NCBI GenBank assembly: GCA_024291935.2
Contig: CM044309.1
Coordinates: 33,070,001 to 33,134,000, forward strand
Reading direction: 5' to 3'
Length of the DNA: 64,000 nt
From: Okapia johnstoni
Taxonomy: Eukaryota; Chordata; Mammalia; Artiodactyla; Giraffidae
A model generated the notes under the pieces. The model saw only the letters and a list, made by a program, of their open reading frames with translations, did no database searches and was not told the DNA's origin. Positions 10,043-20,175 of this stretch are shown one piece after another. The number at the start of each line of letters is the position of its first letter. The stretch's first letter is position 1. A program made the position numbers and the translations under genes.

Positions 10043-11343
10043 AGTGTATTTGAGGCATTATGCTCATTAATTATTCAACATCTCCAATCGGTTTTCTGAT
10101 GTTGTCCTTGTCACTCACCGGTGCTCCAGTTACAGGAGTGAAAGAAGTTTAATCTCGATAAATAGATGGCTCTTCTCTGATGCTATGTTTCTATCATATG
10201 AGATCATAACTTCATTTCATGGAGAAAAATGTGCAGAAGTCACTGTGCCGCCATTCGTAATGGCATGTTTTTTTAAAAGAACTAGTTGCTTTAACAATGA
10301 GGAAGTAACTCAGGATGTAAAAAGTATACAATATTATGTAATTTTTAAATGACATATTCAGGCTATTTTGAAATGTGGAAGTATATATTTGACCTACTAA
10401 CAGAAATTGATACGTAACAGTATTTCTTTGCTGGCAACTTGGTAAATGTTTCTATAAAATCAAAGATCAAGGAAACTTCAGAATACAATAAATAGGGTTT
10501 AATGTTCATTGACTGCTTTACACAAAGTTGTTTAACATGATAAAAATTGCTATTACCTATTTGTCTTAATAATGTAATAACTTGCATTTGCTCATTCTAA
10601 TGGAACAGTGTATTTGGTATTCCTAATGGCAGGCTAAGATGAACTTTTGGAATATATTTTTTTTTTTGTAAATTAGACCTCTTTAGCTATCTCTGTTTTC
10701 TTCCTAGTTTGCAAAAATCTTAGGTGTGTTCAATAAATCAGAGAAGGTAGGAAGTTTGAACAGGGATTTAGATTCTTAGTTAATCCCATACCAATAAAGA
10801 AATGCATCAGTCAGTTTATCATTCTATAGAAATTTATGTGGCAGTTTGGGACCTGGGGGTTTAAAAAAGCTTAAATCTTTTTTAAAAGGCATCTGACAAG
10901 TGATTTATATAAATCAGAGCCTGTATCTCATTTTTCTCTTTCCTTTTGTCACATCTAACAGGACTCGAATAAGGTAGGGCTAGTTTTACATGAGAGTGGT
11001 GCCTGCAGGCACTGTGGATGACACTGGACTTGGGCGTGTGATACAGTTGACATCACAGTTATCTACCCTGAGGTAGCCGACAGATTGACACAGAAATATA
11101 TGTACATAAGAAATAATGCTACATTGATTAAGACTTTTAAAAATATATATATATATATAGACTTATCTCAAAAAAAGAAAAATATGAGATAAATATAAAG
11201 TCACAATCCTTTAGAGACGGAAAGGGTGGAGGAAGGAGACAGAAAAACTGAAACGCACTTTTGCACTCTTCTCTACTTGCTCAATACCAAAAGAGTGATG
11301 ACTCTTGGAGGCGTGAAGTGGTGGGTTTGGGTTTCATTTGTAA
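10043..11343. other. Unique AT-rich stretch, no gene seen
   Basis: No mobile element is recognised with confidence. A short TA run occurs at about 11143-11158. An open frame at 11226-11468 runs through the upstream copy of the 60-base duplication and has no other support. Confidence 0.6.
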
Positions 11344-11403
11344 TGGGAGGGCAGGCACCACCTCTGTCCCCAGCTGCAGTACAGGATTTGCTGCTTAGTA
11401 GGT
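11344..11403 (+). repeat. 60-base exact direct repeat, copy 1
   Basis: These 60 bases, beginning TGGGAGGGCAGGCACCACCT and ending GCTGCTTAGTAGGT, are identical to 12321-12380 in the same orientation. The flanks on both sides differ. The sequence resembles the 3' part of a MIR/L2-type repeat, but perfect identity over 60 bases is far too high for two independent ancient copies. Confidence 0.95.
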
Positions 11404-12320
11404 TCTACTGTGTTCCCCTCGCTTATCAGCAAGAGTGTGAGGCCGCAGTTGCGAAATCAACTCCCTGACTGATTGAATCTGCCACCTAGTAATACATTTC
11501 TTCTTTCAGTGCCTCGTTGGGTTTCTTTACATCAGGACTGCTGGTTTCTCTGAGTCATATCTGTCTGTCTTGTCTGTCGATCTGTCTTCCTACCCGAAAG
11601 GAAACCTGCCTTAAATGTAAATGCCTTTACTACTGATGAATTAATTCATGGGCAAAAGTAGAGAAAAAGCCACAGGTGCCATGCCTTTTCATTTCAGGAC
11701 TCAATACGATTGGCTCCCTCATGTTTTATGACGTTTTATGACAACTGCACTTAAGTCAGGGGCAACCTTGTATTAAAATCATGGCTTGAGGACTGCGCAG
11801 TGGTACCGGGAATGTAGATCCCTGTGATTTGAAATATGTGAACCCCAAAACCGAATTTCAAGAAGGGTCTTCTCCAGCAGTATTCTCAGCACTGTTCCTG
11901 AGAATTTTTGCATCTAAGATTGTCTCCTTAGATAAATTCTGACATTTTGGTATATGAATGAGGTAGACTAATTTATGGGATTAAATTCTCATTCATTTGA
12001 TAGAAGATTAAATGCTTCATTGAAAAATGCCAGAGGCTGTTTTTAATTTGGAGTCTCAGTTTTCATGGAAACACTATCTAATTGGAGCCTTGAGGAGTAA
12101 CAATGAAGTATATTCTTAATTTCTAAAGTAAATGATTAAGCTGTATTAACTTTAAGGAAGTCTTCCAAAATTTTGTTTTTACAGGAGAAATAGTAACAAA
12201 TTTATTTTTGTTTTTGTCCATGTATAAAATAAAAATCTTTTGTTGCCTGTATAATGTGCATGTTGATTTGATGAATGGTGATGAGTGGTCCTGTGTCAAA
12301 TAGGATGACCCGGGAGAGAC
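11404..12320. other. Unique stretch, no gene seen
   Basis: No recognisable element. A perfect 10-base tandem GTTTTATGAC occurs at 11723-11742. The segment after 12000 becomes T-rich. No open frame of note. Confidence 0.6.
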
Positions 12321-12380
12321 TGGGAGGGCAGGCACCACCTCTGTCCCCAGCTGCAGTACAGGATTTGCTGCTTAGTAGGT
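12321..12380 (+). repeat. 60-base exact direct repeat, copy 2
   Basis: Identical to 11344-11403. Here the repeat continues on its right into GCTGAATGACTGTTTATTGA, which fits a MIR/L2 end. This copy therefore looks like the source and the upstream one like the derived copy. Confidence 0.95.
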
Positions 12381-12434
12381 GCTGAATGACTGTTTATTGA
12401 ATCTCCAAACAACTGATTAACTATTGAGCATCAG

Positions 12435-12640
12435 CAGTCTGGACTGTAGTACCAGCCCTGCCAGTGCTCAAGACCTCTCTGAGCCTCAGTTTCCCCATTG
12501 GTAAAGTGGGCCTGACAATGTTTGCTCTGTTGTTTTAACAGGAGACTGTGATTGTCTAGGAAAAGTGTGTGACATCTTTGAAAACTGGAAAGTGCTTTAT
12601 ATAGGCAATCATTTTGAGAATTATTATTGTGTTGCTAGGT
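12435..12640 (+). mobile_element. MIR SINE
   Basis: A clear MIR core: CTCTCTGAGCCTCAGTTTCC, CCATTGGTAAAGTGGGCCTG, then GAAAACTGGAAAGTGCTTTA. It is one of the better preserved ancient SINEs in the window. Confidence 0.85.
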
Positions 12641-12720
12641 ACTGCTTATTAGTACCATTTACTAGTTAGTACTCGTGTCCTGTTAGCATTCAATAAATGG
12701 ATACTTAAGTAAAAAAAAAA

Positions 12721-13125
12721 AAAATTGCATGTAAACTCCTAGGTATAAAATAAATAAGATACAAGGATGTAATGTACAACATAGTGAATATAGCCAATAT
12801 TTTCTCTGGTGGCTCAGACAGTAAAGAATTCACCTGCAATGCAAGAGACCCCAGTTTGATCCCTGCATCAGGAAGATCCCCTGGAGAAGGAAATGGTAGC
12901 CCACTCCAGTATTTTTGCATGGAGAATTCCATGGACAGAGGAGCCTGGCAGGCTACATTATATGGGATAGCAAAGAGTCAGACATGACTGAGCAACTTTC
13001 ACTTTCACTTTATATAGAGTATAATTTATACAAATATTGAATCACTGTTGTTTATCTGAAACTAATATAATATTGTTGACTGTACTTTGACTACAAGTAA
13101 ATAAACAGACTTGGAAACAAAAAAA
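12721..13125 (+). mobile_element. L1 3' end, sense, split by a SINE
   Basis: The left part (12721-12800) reads GGATGTAATGTACAACATAG, GTGAATATAGCCAATA. The right part (13012-13125) reads TTGAATCACTGTTGTTTATC, TGAAACTAATATAATATTGT. Together they form an L1 3' end of an older subfamily, interrupted by the Bov-tA at 12801-13011. Confidence 0.85.
12801..13011 (+). mobile_element. Bov-tA-type SINE inside L1, plus
   Basis: A complete unit from CTCTGGTGGCTCAGACAGTA to the terminal CACTTTCACTTTA. It interrupts an L1 3' end, so it is the younger of the two insertions. Confidence 0.95.
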
Positions 13126-14261
13126 ATGTACTAAAACTAAAATTGAAGGGAAATTAGTGGTTTAATAACTTTAATTGACCTCTAAACTTTTTTTGAAGCA
13201 CTGTCTTTATTTTGACATAATTGTAAATCCTTTATGTATTTAATCTACTTTTGTTGTTTCTTTGGGGAAGGAAACTCAAAAGCATATACTTGGACATCTG
13301 AACTGTTATTTCTCAGCAGCATTGCCCATTAATAGGTTTTTAAATACATGAGAAGCTTCTTATATAAGAGCAAGAAAACAATAATGGAACCCATAATATG
13401 AAGGTTTAAGATGTGGATAACTGAAAACTTGGCTTATGATAGATTGCCACCACTGCTTTGGAAATTAGGTTCAGATATATATCACATAAAATTCACTGTT
13501 AGATATGCTGGAAATTTAATGACAGGGTTTTGTTGAAATGAGATCTTGTGGGTTTTGATGAAGAAAATCAATCAGGATGTGCCTTATCTTTTATTCTCTC
13601 TTCTAGCTGCTCAGTGTGCAATTAAATTGACTCTGCAGGACCACAGTATGTCACATATATTAATTTTATGCTCACCCAGCCTATATTAACTTTATGCTAG
13701 CACTTGCTGATAAGGGACACCAAAAAGACATTAATAAACTTATAACTATGAGCTGGAATCACAAGTACTGTAGTCCTGAGTTTTGTTTTTAATCTTCTGT
13801 ATATATATATATATCTTTAATTAGATGATGTATTCATGATTGAATGTATCCAAGTTTATTTCTGCTGTACATTGGGCATTGTGATGAAGCCCTGGGTAGC
13901 AAAGATTTATGACCCTAAATTATGTTCAGGCAGGGAGATGGGACATGATCTCACATCAAGTTTTGAAAGCCAGCTGATCAGTATGTATAAACTTACATAC
14001 ACGAATGATTCTGGAGTCTTTGATGAAAACCACAGTCACCCCTGTGACCCTCCCAAGTTCTGGAAAAAAAATCAAGAGCAAGGATAAAATAATTGGCAGA
14101 TAAGGTTCAACTGTCATCATTATTACTGGTATAGGCAAGATGGGAGGGTGGAGTTTATTTATTGTAGTGACGCAGAACCTGAGAGGTGAGCACAAGTCAC
14201 AGTAGCTGGGACAGGCCTGTGGGCCAGAAGGATCAGATTATGGCATGGGAGGTCAGAGGCC
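13126..14261. other. Unique AT-rich stretch, no gene seen
   Basis: Two imperfect 17-base copies of TATATTAATTTTATGCT occur at 13656-13672 and 13682-13698. A short TA run is at 13799-13814. No coding or RNA feature can be supported. Confidence 0.6.
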
Positions 14262-14485
14262 AATTCCCAGGTGGCATTATTGGTAAATAACCCACCTGCC
14301 AGTACAGGAGATGTAAGAGACATGGATTCAGTCCCTGGGTTCGGAAGATCTCCAGGAAGAAGGAACGGCAACCCACTCCAGTGTTCTTGCCAGGAGAATC
14401 CCATAAACAGAGGAGCCTGGTGGGCGGGCTACAGTCCGTGGAGTCACAAAAGAGTTGGACACAATTAGTGACTGAACAACAACAA
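14262..14485 (+). mobile_element. Bov-tA-type SINE, plus orientation
   Basis: It begins ATTCCCAGGTGGCATTATTG, the variant head with 'ggtggcactagtggtaa', and ends AGTGACTGAACAACAACAAA. It contains a small internal duplication, GGTGGGCGGGCTAC, near 14420. Confidence 0.93.
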
Positions 14486-15232
14486 AGCCCAGGGTACCTA
14501 ATTTATGCTTCCTAGAATCACACACTGATCCACCTCCCTACCCTTAAATGAAGAAGTAGAAAGAGCCAGCCAGAAGTGTTATCTGCTTGACCTGCTTGGT
14601 CAGGGAAAAAGGGATTTAACCCCAGTACAGGACAGGTAAGAATATTTGATGTCAAATAAACTGGGCAGAAATTAAGGACAGAGGGAAAAGAGAAAAACCT
14701 TACCAAGAAGGATGGTCAGGAGTTAGAGATGAGGGGAGGAGGAGTGAAACAGTCCAGACAAGAATAATAGCAGCAAAGACAGGGGAAGGTGAATTTGTTC
14801 TGGAAAGGAGCTGGGCTGGCCAGTCAAGTCACGGAGAGGTCTTAGAGTCCCTACCACAGGAATTTGGGAGCTCCCACCTTAACCAAGGAGCTTTCAGAAG
14901 TGGAACACTAGAGTATTCCTTTCTGAATGTATGTTGAGAGAGAGGTTGTTTTTTTTTTTTCCTTTGTTGCTTCCTAGCACATTGAACTCTGAGAATGTTT
15001 TCATATGTTTGTAAGATACTCTCTGTAATTTATCCTGGCTAATTACATTTAACTATAGGCTTTTAAGTATATCTTGAACTCAGTGACTAATCATTAGATT
15101 TCAATAGCAAAGTCTGTAATTTTTTGGAGTTATATGACCTATGTAAGGATACATTGCAACTAGAAATGATTCCCTCTCTTTCCGTGATAAAAATGTTGTC
15201 TGCGGTTACATTAAAAGCTACCTTTAACACAT
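14486..15232. other. Unique purine-rich stretch, no gene seen
   Basis: The part 14640-14820 is rich in AGGAGG-like purine runs and may belong to an ancient degraded repeat, but I cannot assign it. A T run sits at 14949-14960. No gene is seen. Confidence 0.55.
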
Positions 15233-15427
15233 GGTTGTTGTTCAGTCGCCAAGGCCTTTCCGACTCTTTGCACCCCCATGGACTGCAGCACTCCAGGCTC
15301 CTCTGTCCTCCACTATCTCCAAAAGTTTGCTCAAATTCACGTTCATTGAGTCGGTGATGCCATCTAACCATCTTATCCTCTGCCGCCCCCTTCTCCTTTT
15401 GCCATCAGTCTTTCCCAGCATCGGGGT
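15233..15427 (-). mobile_element. BovB/ART2 3' end, minus orientation
   Basis: On the plus strand: TTGTTGTTCAGTCGCCAAGG, GACTGCAGCACTCCAGGCTC, TTCATTGAGTCGGTGATGCC, CAGTCTTTCCCAGCATCGGG. This is a short, diverged BovB 3' fragment. It directly abuts an L1 3' end. Confidence 0.9.
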
Positions 15428-15855
15428 CAATTATAAATAAAATAGATAACCTTATTATATGGCACAGGGAACTCTACTCAATATTCTGTAATAATGTATA
15501 TGGGAAAAGAATCTGAGAAAGGATGAATATATGTGTGACTGAATCACTTTGCTGTACACCTGAAATTAACACAACGTGTGTGCATGCTTAGTTGCTCAGT
15601 CGTGTCCGACTCTTTGTGACCCTATGGACAGTAGCCCGCCAGGCTCGTCTGTCCATTGGATTCTCCAGGCAAGAATACTGGAGTGGATTGCCATGCCCTC
15701 TTCCAGAGGATCTTTCCAACCCAGGGATCGAACCTGTGTCTCCTGCGTCTCCTGCATTGGCAGGCGGGCTCTTTACCACTAGCACCACCTGGAAAGCCCT
15801 AAATTAACATAGCATTGTAAATCAACTACACTCTAGTACACTTTTTTAAAAGGTA
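15428..15855 (+). mobile_element. Artiodactyl L1 3' end, sense, split by a SINE
   Basis: The left part has ATATGGCACAGGGAACTCTA, TATGGGAAAAGAATCTGAGA and TTGCTGTACACCTGAAATTA. The right part (15801 on) continues AAATTAACATAGCATTGTAA, ATCAACTACACTC. The 9-base AAATTAACA at 15563-15571 and 15801-15809 is the target-site duplication of the SINE in the middle. Confidence 0.92.
15575..15799 (-). mobile_element. Bov-tA-type SINE inside L1, minus
   Basis: A complete copy, close to consensus. On the plus strand it runs from GTGTGTGCATGCTTAGTTGC to CTAGCACCACCTGGAAAGCC. An internal CGTCTCCTGCGTCTCCTGCA-type duplication lies in the head. It split the L1 tail. Confidence 0.95.
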
Positions 15856-16521
15856 CCTTTAAAAAAGATTTAGTTCTGAAGATAGTTTTTAAAACTGAAG
15901 TTTGTAGTATGTGTTAGTCTGGGTGGACCCAATAGAATCCTGCTTACAAAGATATGCTCAAATACATTCAGGAGCCAGCAGCCTGTTGATATTTGAAGAC
16001 TTTTCCTGTTGTTTATGGATCATAGTAAACATTTCTCCAAAATAAAGTCCTTAGAAATTGGGCTTCAAGGAACAGTGACAATCGATTATGAAGCTATTTA
16101 TTACATAGATTTTGTGGATATTCCATACATTAAATTATGTTGGCTCCAAAACAACATTATTAAAAAGGAAAAAAAAATGCCTTGACATAGAAAATTCTAT
16201 CTCTAGTTGACATAGAAAGAAGAGAAAATTGGATACTTCATGACAAAAGGAAAGTTCTGAGATCTGGTTACACTGCTACAACTAGGTAGTAGGATGATCT
16301 GAGTGAATGAGCCAGACGCGAAATGCCCTGGGGTCCATGGCGTTTTCTGTTGGATGCTGTATACATTCAAGGCTGTGGTTTTGTGTGTTTTTGTTTTCTT
16401 TTTTATTAGTGCAGAAGGTATATTTTATTTTATCTCTGTGGCTGTTTGGCTTCTAAGGAGTTGACTTGTTTCAACAGCAATTCTTGTGGACTAGATTGGA
16501 TTAAATGAACTCTGCCTTTAA
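15856..16521. other. Unique stretch, no gene seen
   Basis: Unique AT-rich sequence. No element, exon or RNA feature is recognised. Confidence 0.6.
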
Positions 16522-17005
16522 AAAAAAAAACAGCTTTATCGAACTATAATTCTCATATCATGCAATTCACTCATTTAAACTGTACAGTTCAGTGGCTTCC
16601 CCAGTGGCTCAAGCAGTAAGGAATCTGCCTGCAATGCAGGAGACACAGGAGATGTGGGTTCGATCCGTGGGTCAGGAAGAGTCCCTGAAGAAGAAAATGC
16701 TAACCCACTCCAGTGTTCTTGCCTGGAAAATCCTATGAACAGAGGAGCCTGGCAGGCTACAGTCTGTAGAGTCACAGAGTTGGATACAGTGGAGTGTGCA
16801 TGCAATTCATCTAATTAATTAATAAATCAGTGGTTTTCAGTATATTCACAGAATTTTGCAACCATCATCACAATCCAGTTTTAGAATATTCTTACAACTC
16901 TAAAAGGAAGTCCCTCACCCCTTAGCTGTCACCACCCACTTCGATTTCCCCATCTCCTGTACTGTCCCCAGCCCTAGGCAACCACAGGTCAACTTTATGC
17001 CTCTA
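16522..17005 (-). mobile_element. Older L1M 3' end, antisense, split by a SINE
   Basis: AGCTTTATCGAACTATAATT, TTTAAACTGTACAGTTCAGT on the left, and TCAGTGGTTTTCAGTATATT, TTTTGCAACCATCATCACAA, CCCCAGCCCTAGGCAACCAC on the right, form the antisense of an old mammalian L1 3' region. A Bov-tA at 16595-16803 interrupts it. Confidence 0.88.
16595..16803 (+). mobile_element. Bov-tA-type SINE inside L1M, plus
   Basis: It starts CTTCCCCAGTGGCTCAAGCA and has a B-box GGTTCGATCCG at 16658-16668. The L1M sequence resumes after a short A/T-rich tail. Confidence 0.94.
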
Positions 17006-17305
17006 GTAAACCATTCTAATGAAGAAAGCAGTCAGAGGACATCAGGGTCCAGGTGATGGACTTATCTTTGATGATTGGAACTGCTACTTTATAATATCTG
17101 AAGGAATAGTGTAATGTTCCTAAGTGTGACTGGTTAGAAAAGTGAGTCTCATCATAAATAATAATAAGCTGAAAGTAGCCACAAATTCAGTGTGTAGAAA
17201 AGTACTTTTCAGCTAGTGTCACCTGTGCGCATCAATCATTTGTCATCATCCCAGACCTACTTTACTCCACCTCTATGCATGAGAGACATTTAACAGAATA
17301 AAGTC
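17006..17305. other. Unique stretch
   Basis: Short unique segment between two L1 fragments. Nothing is recognised. Confidence 0.5.
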
Positions 17306-18055
17306 AATAGGTACACACTACTGTATATAAAATAGATAATTAACAAGGACCTACTGGATAGCACATACTAACTAGACAATGCATTAAAAAGCAGAGCCAT
17401 CACTTTGCCAACAAAGGTCCACATGGTCAAAGTTATGTTGGTTCTAGTAGTCATGGACAGATGTGAGACTTGGACCATAAAGAAGACTGAGCACCAAAAA
17501 ATTGATACTTTTGAATTGTGGTGCTGGAGAAGACTCTTGAGAGTCCCTTGAACTGCGTAGAGATGAAACCAGTCAATCCTAAGTGAAATCAGTCCTGAAT
17601 ATTCATTGGAAGGGCTGATGCTGAAACTGAAGCTCTAATACTTTGGCCACCTGATGCAAAGAACTGACTCATTGGAAAAGACCCTGATACTAGGAAAGAT
17701 TGAGGGCAGGAGCAGAGGGGGCGACAGAGGATGAGATGGCTGGATGGCATCACTGATCACTGACTCAATGGACATGTGTTTGAGCAAAGTCTGGGAGATA
17801 GAGAAGGAGGGAAAACCTGGCATGCTGCAGTCCATGGGGTCACAAAGGGTTGGACATGACTTAGTGACTGAACAACAACTACATAGCACAGGGAACTCTA
17901 CTCAGTACTCTGTAGCTACATGGGAAAAGAATCTGAAAAATAATAGCTGTATGTACATGTATAACTTATTCACTTTGCTGTACACCTGAAACTAACAAAA
18001 TGTTGTAAATCAACTGTACTCCAATGTAAAATAGAAACTAAAAAAACATTAAGTT
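17306..18055 (+). mobile_element. Artiodactyl L1 3' end, sense, split by BovB
   Basis: Left part: TACACACTACTGTATATAAA, ATAGATAATTAACAAGGACC, ending at a GATAGCACA. Right part (17883 on): ATAGCACAGGGAACTCTACT, TTGCTGTACACCTGAAACTA, TAAATCAACTGTACTCCAAT. The 8-base ATAGCACA at 17358-17365 and 17883-17890 is the duplication made by the BovB insertion. Confidence 0.92.
17366..17882 (+). mobile_element. BovB 3' fragment inside L1, plus
   Basis: Sense BovB: AGACAATGCATTAAAAAGCA, ATTGATACTTTTGAATTGTG, GGGCTGATGCTGAAACTGAA, ACTTTGGCCACCTGATGCAA, ending GTGACTGAACAACAAC. The reverse-transcriptase C-terminal region is present but frame-broken. About 2.6 kb of the 5' end is missing relative to a usual RTE of about 3.2 kb. 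Confidence 0.93.
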
Positions 18056-18159
18056 GCATACAACTTTTATATTTTCATAGCATTGTTCACTGAACCAAAT
18101 CCCATTTCAGCATGTTATATGCAGGGATTTTTGCTAGAATGCATTGAATGGCTCTTCCT

Positions 18160-18560
18160 TCAAGTAATTCAACAGCATAGAAGAGAAGGATGGATGTGTA
18201 TAAACAAGCAAGTGCAAAATAATGTCAGAATACTCTAGAGCCAGCATAGAAGGGACTCAGGAGAACAGGTGGTTGTATCTGGTGACTCTGGTGGAGAAGG
18301 GAAATGTCAGAAACAGCTCATAACAGAGGTGACCCTGGAGATTATCTGAGGCACATTAGTAATTCTTGTGGAGTGGGGAAGGGAATTTAGGTAGAGGGAG
18401 CAGGGTGTTCAAAAGCATGGCTCTGGGAAGCATCCTAGAACTTTGGGACGTGAGCAGATAAGGAAGCGGGGCATTGGTAGGAAAGGCAGTGAGGGGGTTG
18501 CTGAGGGCACTGAGCCACTGCAGGAAAGGTACTGTGTGAGTTGCCTAAGAGGTTGGACTT
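18160..18560. repeat. Degraded ancient mammalian repeat
   Basis: The sequence has the texture of an old, high-copy mammalian repeat rich in GAGGxxAG purine blocks (CAGGGTGTTCAAAAGCATGG, TGGACTTTACTCCC). Similar material occurs at 51830-52280 and 55318-56215. I do not assign a family. Confidence 0.4.
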
Positions 18561-18691
18561 TACTCCCTGAATTAATTTCCTGTGGCTGCTGTAACATAGG
18601 TACTGCACACTGGGTGGCTTAGAACAACTGAGATTCATTTTCTCACAGTTCTGGAGGCTGGAATTCCAAATTGTAGTGTCTGCAGGCCCAT

Positions 18692-18906
18692 GTTGTTGTT
18701 GTTGTTTAGTCTCTCAGTCGTGTCTGACTCTTTTGCAACCCCATGGACTGTAGCCTCTCAGGCTCTTCTGTCCGTGGGATTTACAGGCGAGAATACTGGA
18801 GTGGGTTGCCATTTCCTCTTACAGGGGATCTTCCCCACCCAGGGATCAAACCTGCATCTGCTGCACTGGTGGGAAGATTCTTTACCCCTGAGCCACCGGG
18901 TCAACC
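18692..18906 (-). mobile_element. Bov-tA-type SINE inside older repeat, minus
   Basis: On the plus strand it starts GTTGTTGTTGTTTAGTCTCT and ends GAGCCACCGGGTCAACC. The 12-base target-site duplication CTGCAGGCCCAT/CTGCAGGGCCAT is at 18680-18691 and 18907-18918, with one mismatch. Confidence 0.95.
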
Positions 18907-19131
18907 CTGCAGGGCCATACTTCCTCTAAAACCCATGGGGTGAGATCATTCCTCGTGTCTTTCAGCCTCTGGTAGCCCCAAAAGTTCCTTGACTTGGGGC
19001 AGCATAATTCCAGCTTCTGCTTCCATCTTTGCTTGGTATTCTCCATGTGTTTCTTGCCTTCATCTTTCTTCCATGCATGTCTATCTCTCTGTCCAACTTC
19101 TCCTTTTTTATAAGGACACCAGTACTATTGG

Positions 19132-19336
19132 CTTCCCTGGTGGCTCAGACAGTAAAGAATCTGCCTGCAAAGTGGGAGACTAGGGTTCAATCCTTGGGTC
19201 AGGAAGATCCCCTAGAGAAGGAAATGGCAACCCACTCCAGTACCCTTGCCTGGAGAATTCCGTGGACAGAGGTGCCTGGCGGGCTACAGACCACGGGGTC
19301 ACAAAGAGTCGGACACAACTGAGCAACTAACACACA
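19132..19336 (+). mobile_element. Bov-tA-type SINE inside older repeat, plus
   Basis: It starts CTTCCCTGGTGGCTCAGACA and ends GAGCAACTAACACACA. The duplication CAGTACTATTGG/CAGTCCTATTGG lies at 19120-19131 and 19337-19348, with one mismatch. Confidence 0.95.
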
Positions 19337-19679
19337 CAGTCCTATTGGATTAAGGTCCACCCTCATGGCTTCATCTTAAGTAAGGAAGTCTGTAACGATC
19401 CTGTTTCCACACGTGGTCACATTCTGAGATACTGGGGGCCAGGATTTCAACATATATTTTTAGAGGACAAAATCCAACCCATAATACCCACCAAGCATCA
19501 GGGTGTCATTGACCAAGTTTAAGAGAGTCAGGTGATAATTTTTGCATTTCAGAGGGTGACTTGGACAGCTGTGAAGGAGGAATACACAAGGGGCAAGAGG
19601 TCGGGCAAGAGGTCTTACGGCACTTACATAGCTGACCAAGTCTGTGGGGTGCTGCTTTATCCTTCACTCACCAAATTTT

Positions 19680-19830
19680 AAAAAAGAAGAAGAAATGAAG
19701 AAAATCACAAATCCACAGCAGCACTGAAAAACCTGAAAGAAACACCATCAGCAGACAAGGATATCCAAGAATCCCAGAAGTTGTTAAGAGAAATGAGTAT
19801 GATTGGTGGTGAAGCCCAACAGAACTGAGT
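19680..19830 (+). pseudogene. Possible short retropseudogene remnant
   Basis: After an AAG repeat, one frame stays open from about 19694 to a TGA at 19826-19828. It encodes a charged, coiled-coil-like tail (for example KNLKETPSADKDIQESQKLL). No parent gene is recognised and no poly-A tail is evident. It could be a degraded piece of a processed pseudogene or chance. Confidence 0.2.
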
Positions 19831-19916
19831 ACACTCTCTTTCACAGTTAAATAGACTGTATATTAATGCATCTTTAGTTTTAAGTCAAGGAGGAGAGAGA
19901 GAATTGAGCAAGAAGT

Positions 19917-20175
19917 GTACACGCTCTGTGACCATCAATTCCATTTCTGGGAGTCAGTCCCATCCATGTGCTCCCACTCTTACACTGAGATGTATCTGCA
20001 AGAGTAATTTTTGTAACATTGTTTCTAACTTAGGAAAACCAGAAATAACCTAAATATCCATTGGCCTGGAAATGTCTTGTTTACTAACACAGAAAGTTCT
20101 CTAAGGTATAGTAACTAAACATGAAGAAACAGTTGAACAATGTCTTGTGTAGAAAACCATAACAAACATGTAACA
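19917..20175 (+). mobile_element. Probable ancient L1 ORF2 3' fragment
   Basis: TGTGACCATCAATTCCATTT, GGGAGTCAGTCCCATCCATG, GGAAAACCAGAAATAACCTA, AATATCCATTGGCC follow the order of the L1 segment 'gacccagcaattccac..ctggaaacaacccaaatgtccat'. Strongly diverged. Confidence 0.55.

Larger units (their letters stand above)
18562..19495. repeat. Ancient mammalian repeat, split by two SINEs
   Basis: Three pieces (18562-18691, 18907-19131, 19337-19495) join into a well-known dispersed mammalian sequence: CTGTGGCTGCTGTAACATAG, GGGTGGCTTAGAACAACTGA, CACAGTTCTGGAGGCTGGAA, TATAAGGACACCAGT, ACATTCTGAGATACTGGGGG. I cannot name the family with certainty. A second copy is at 24885-25400. Confidence 0.75.
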
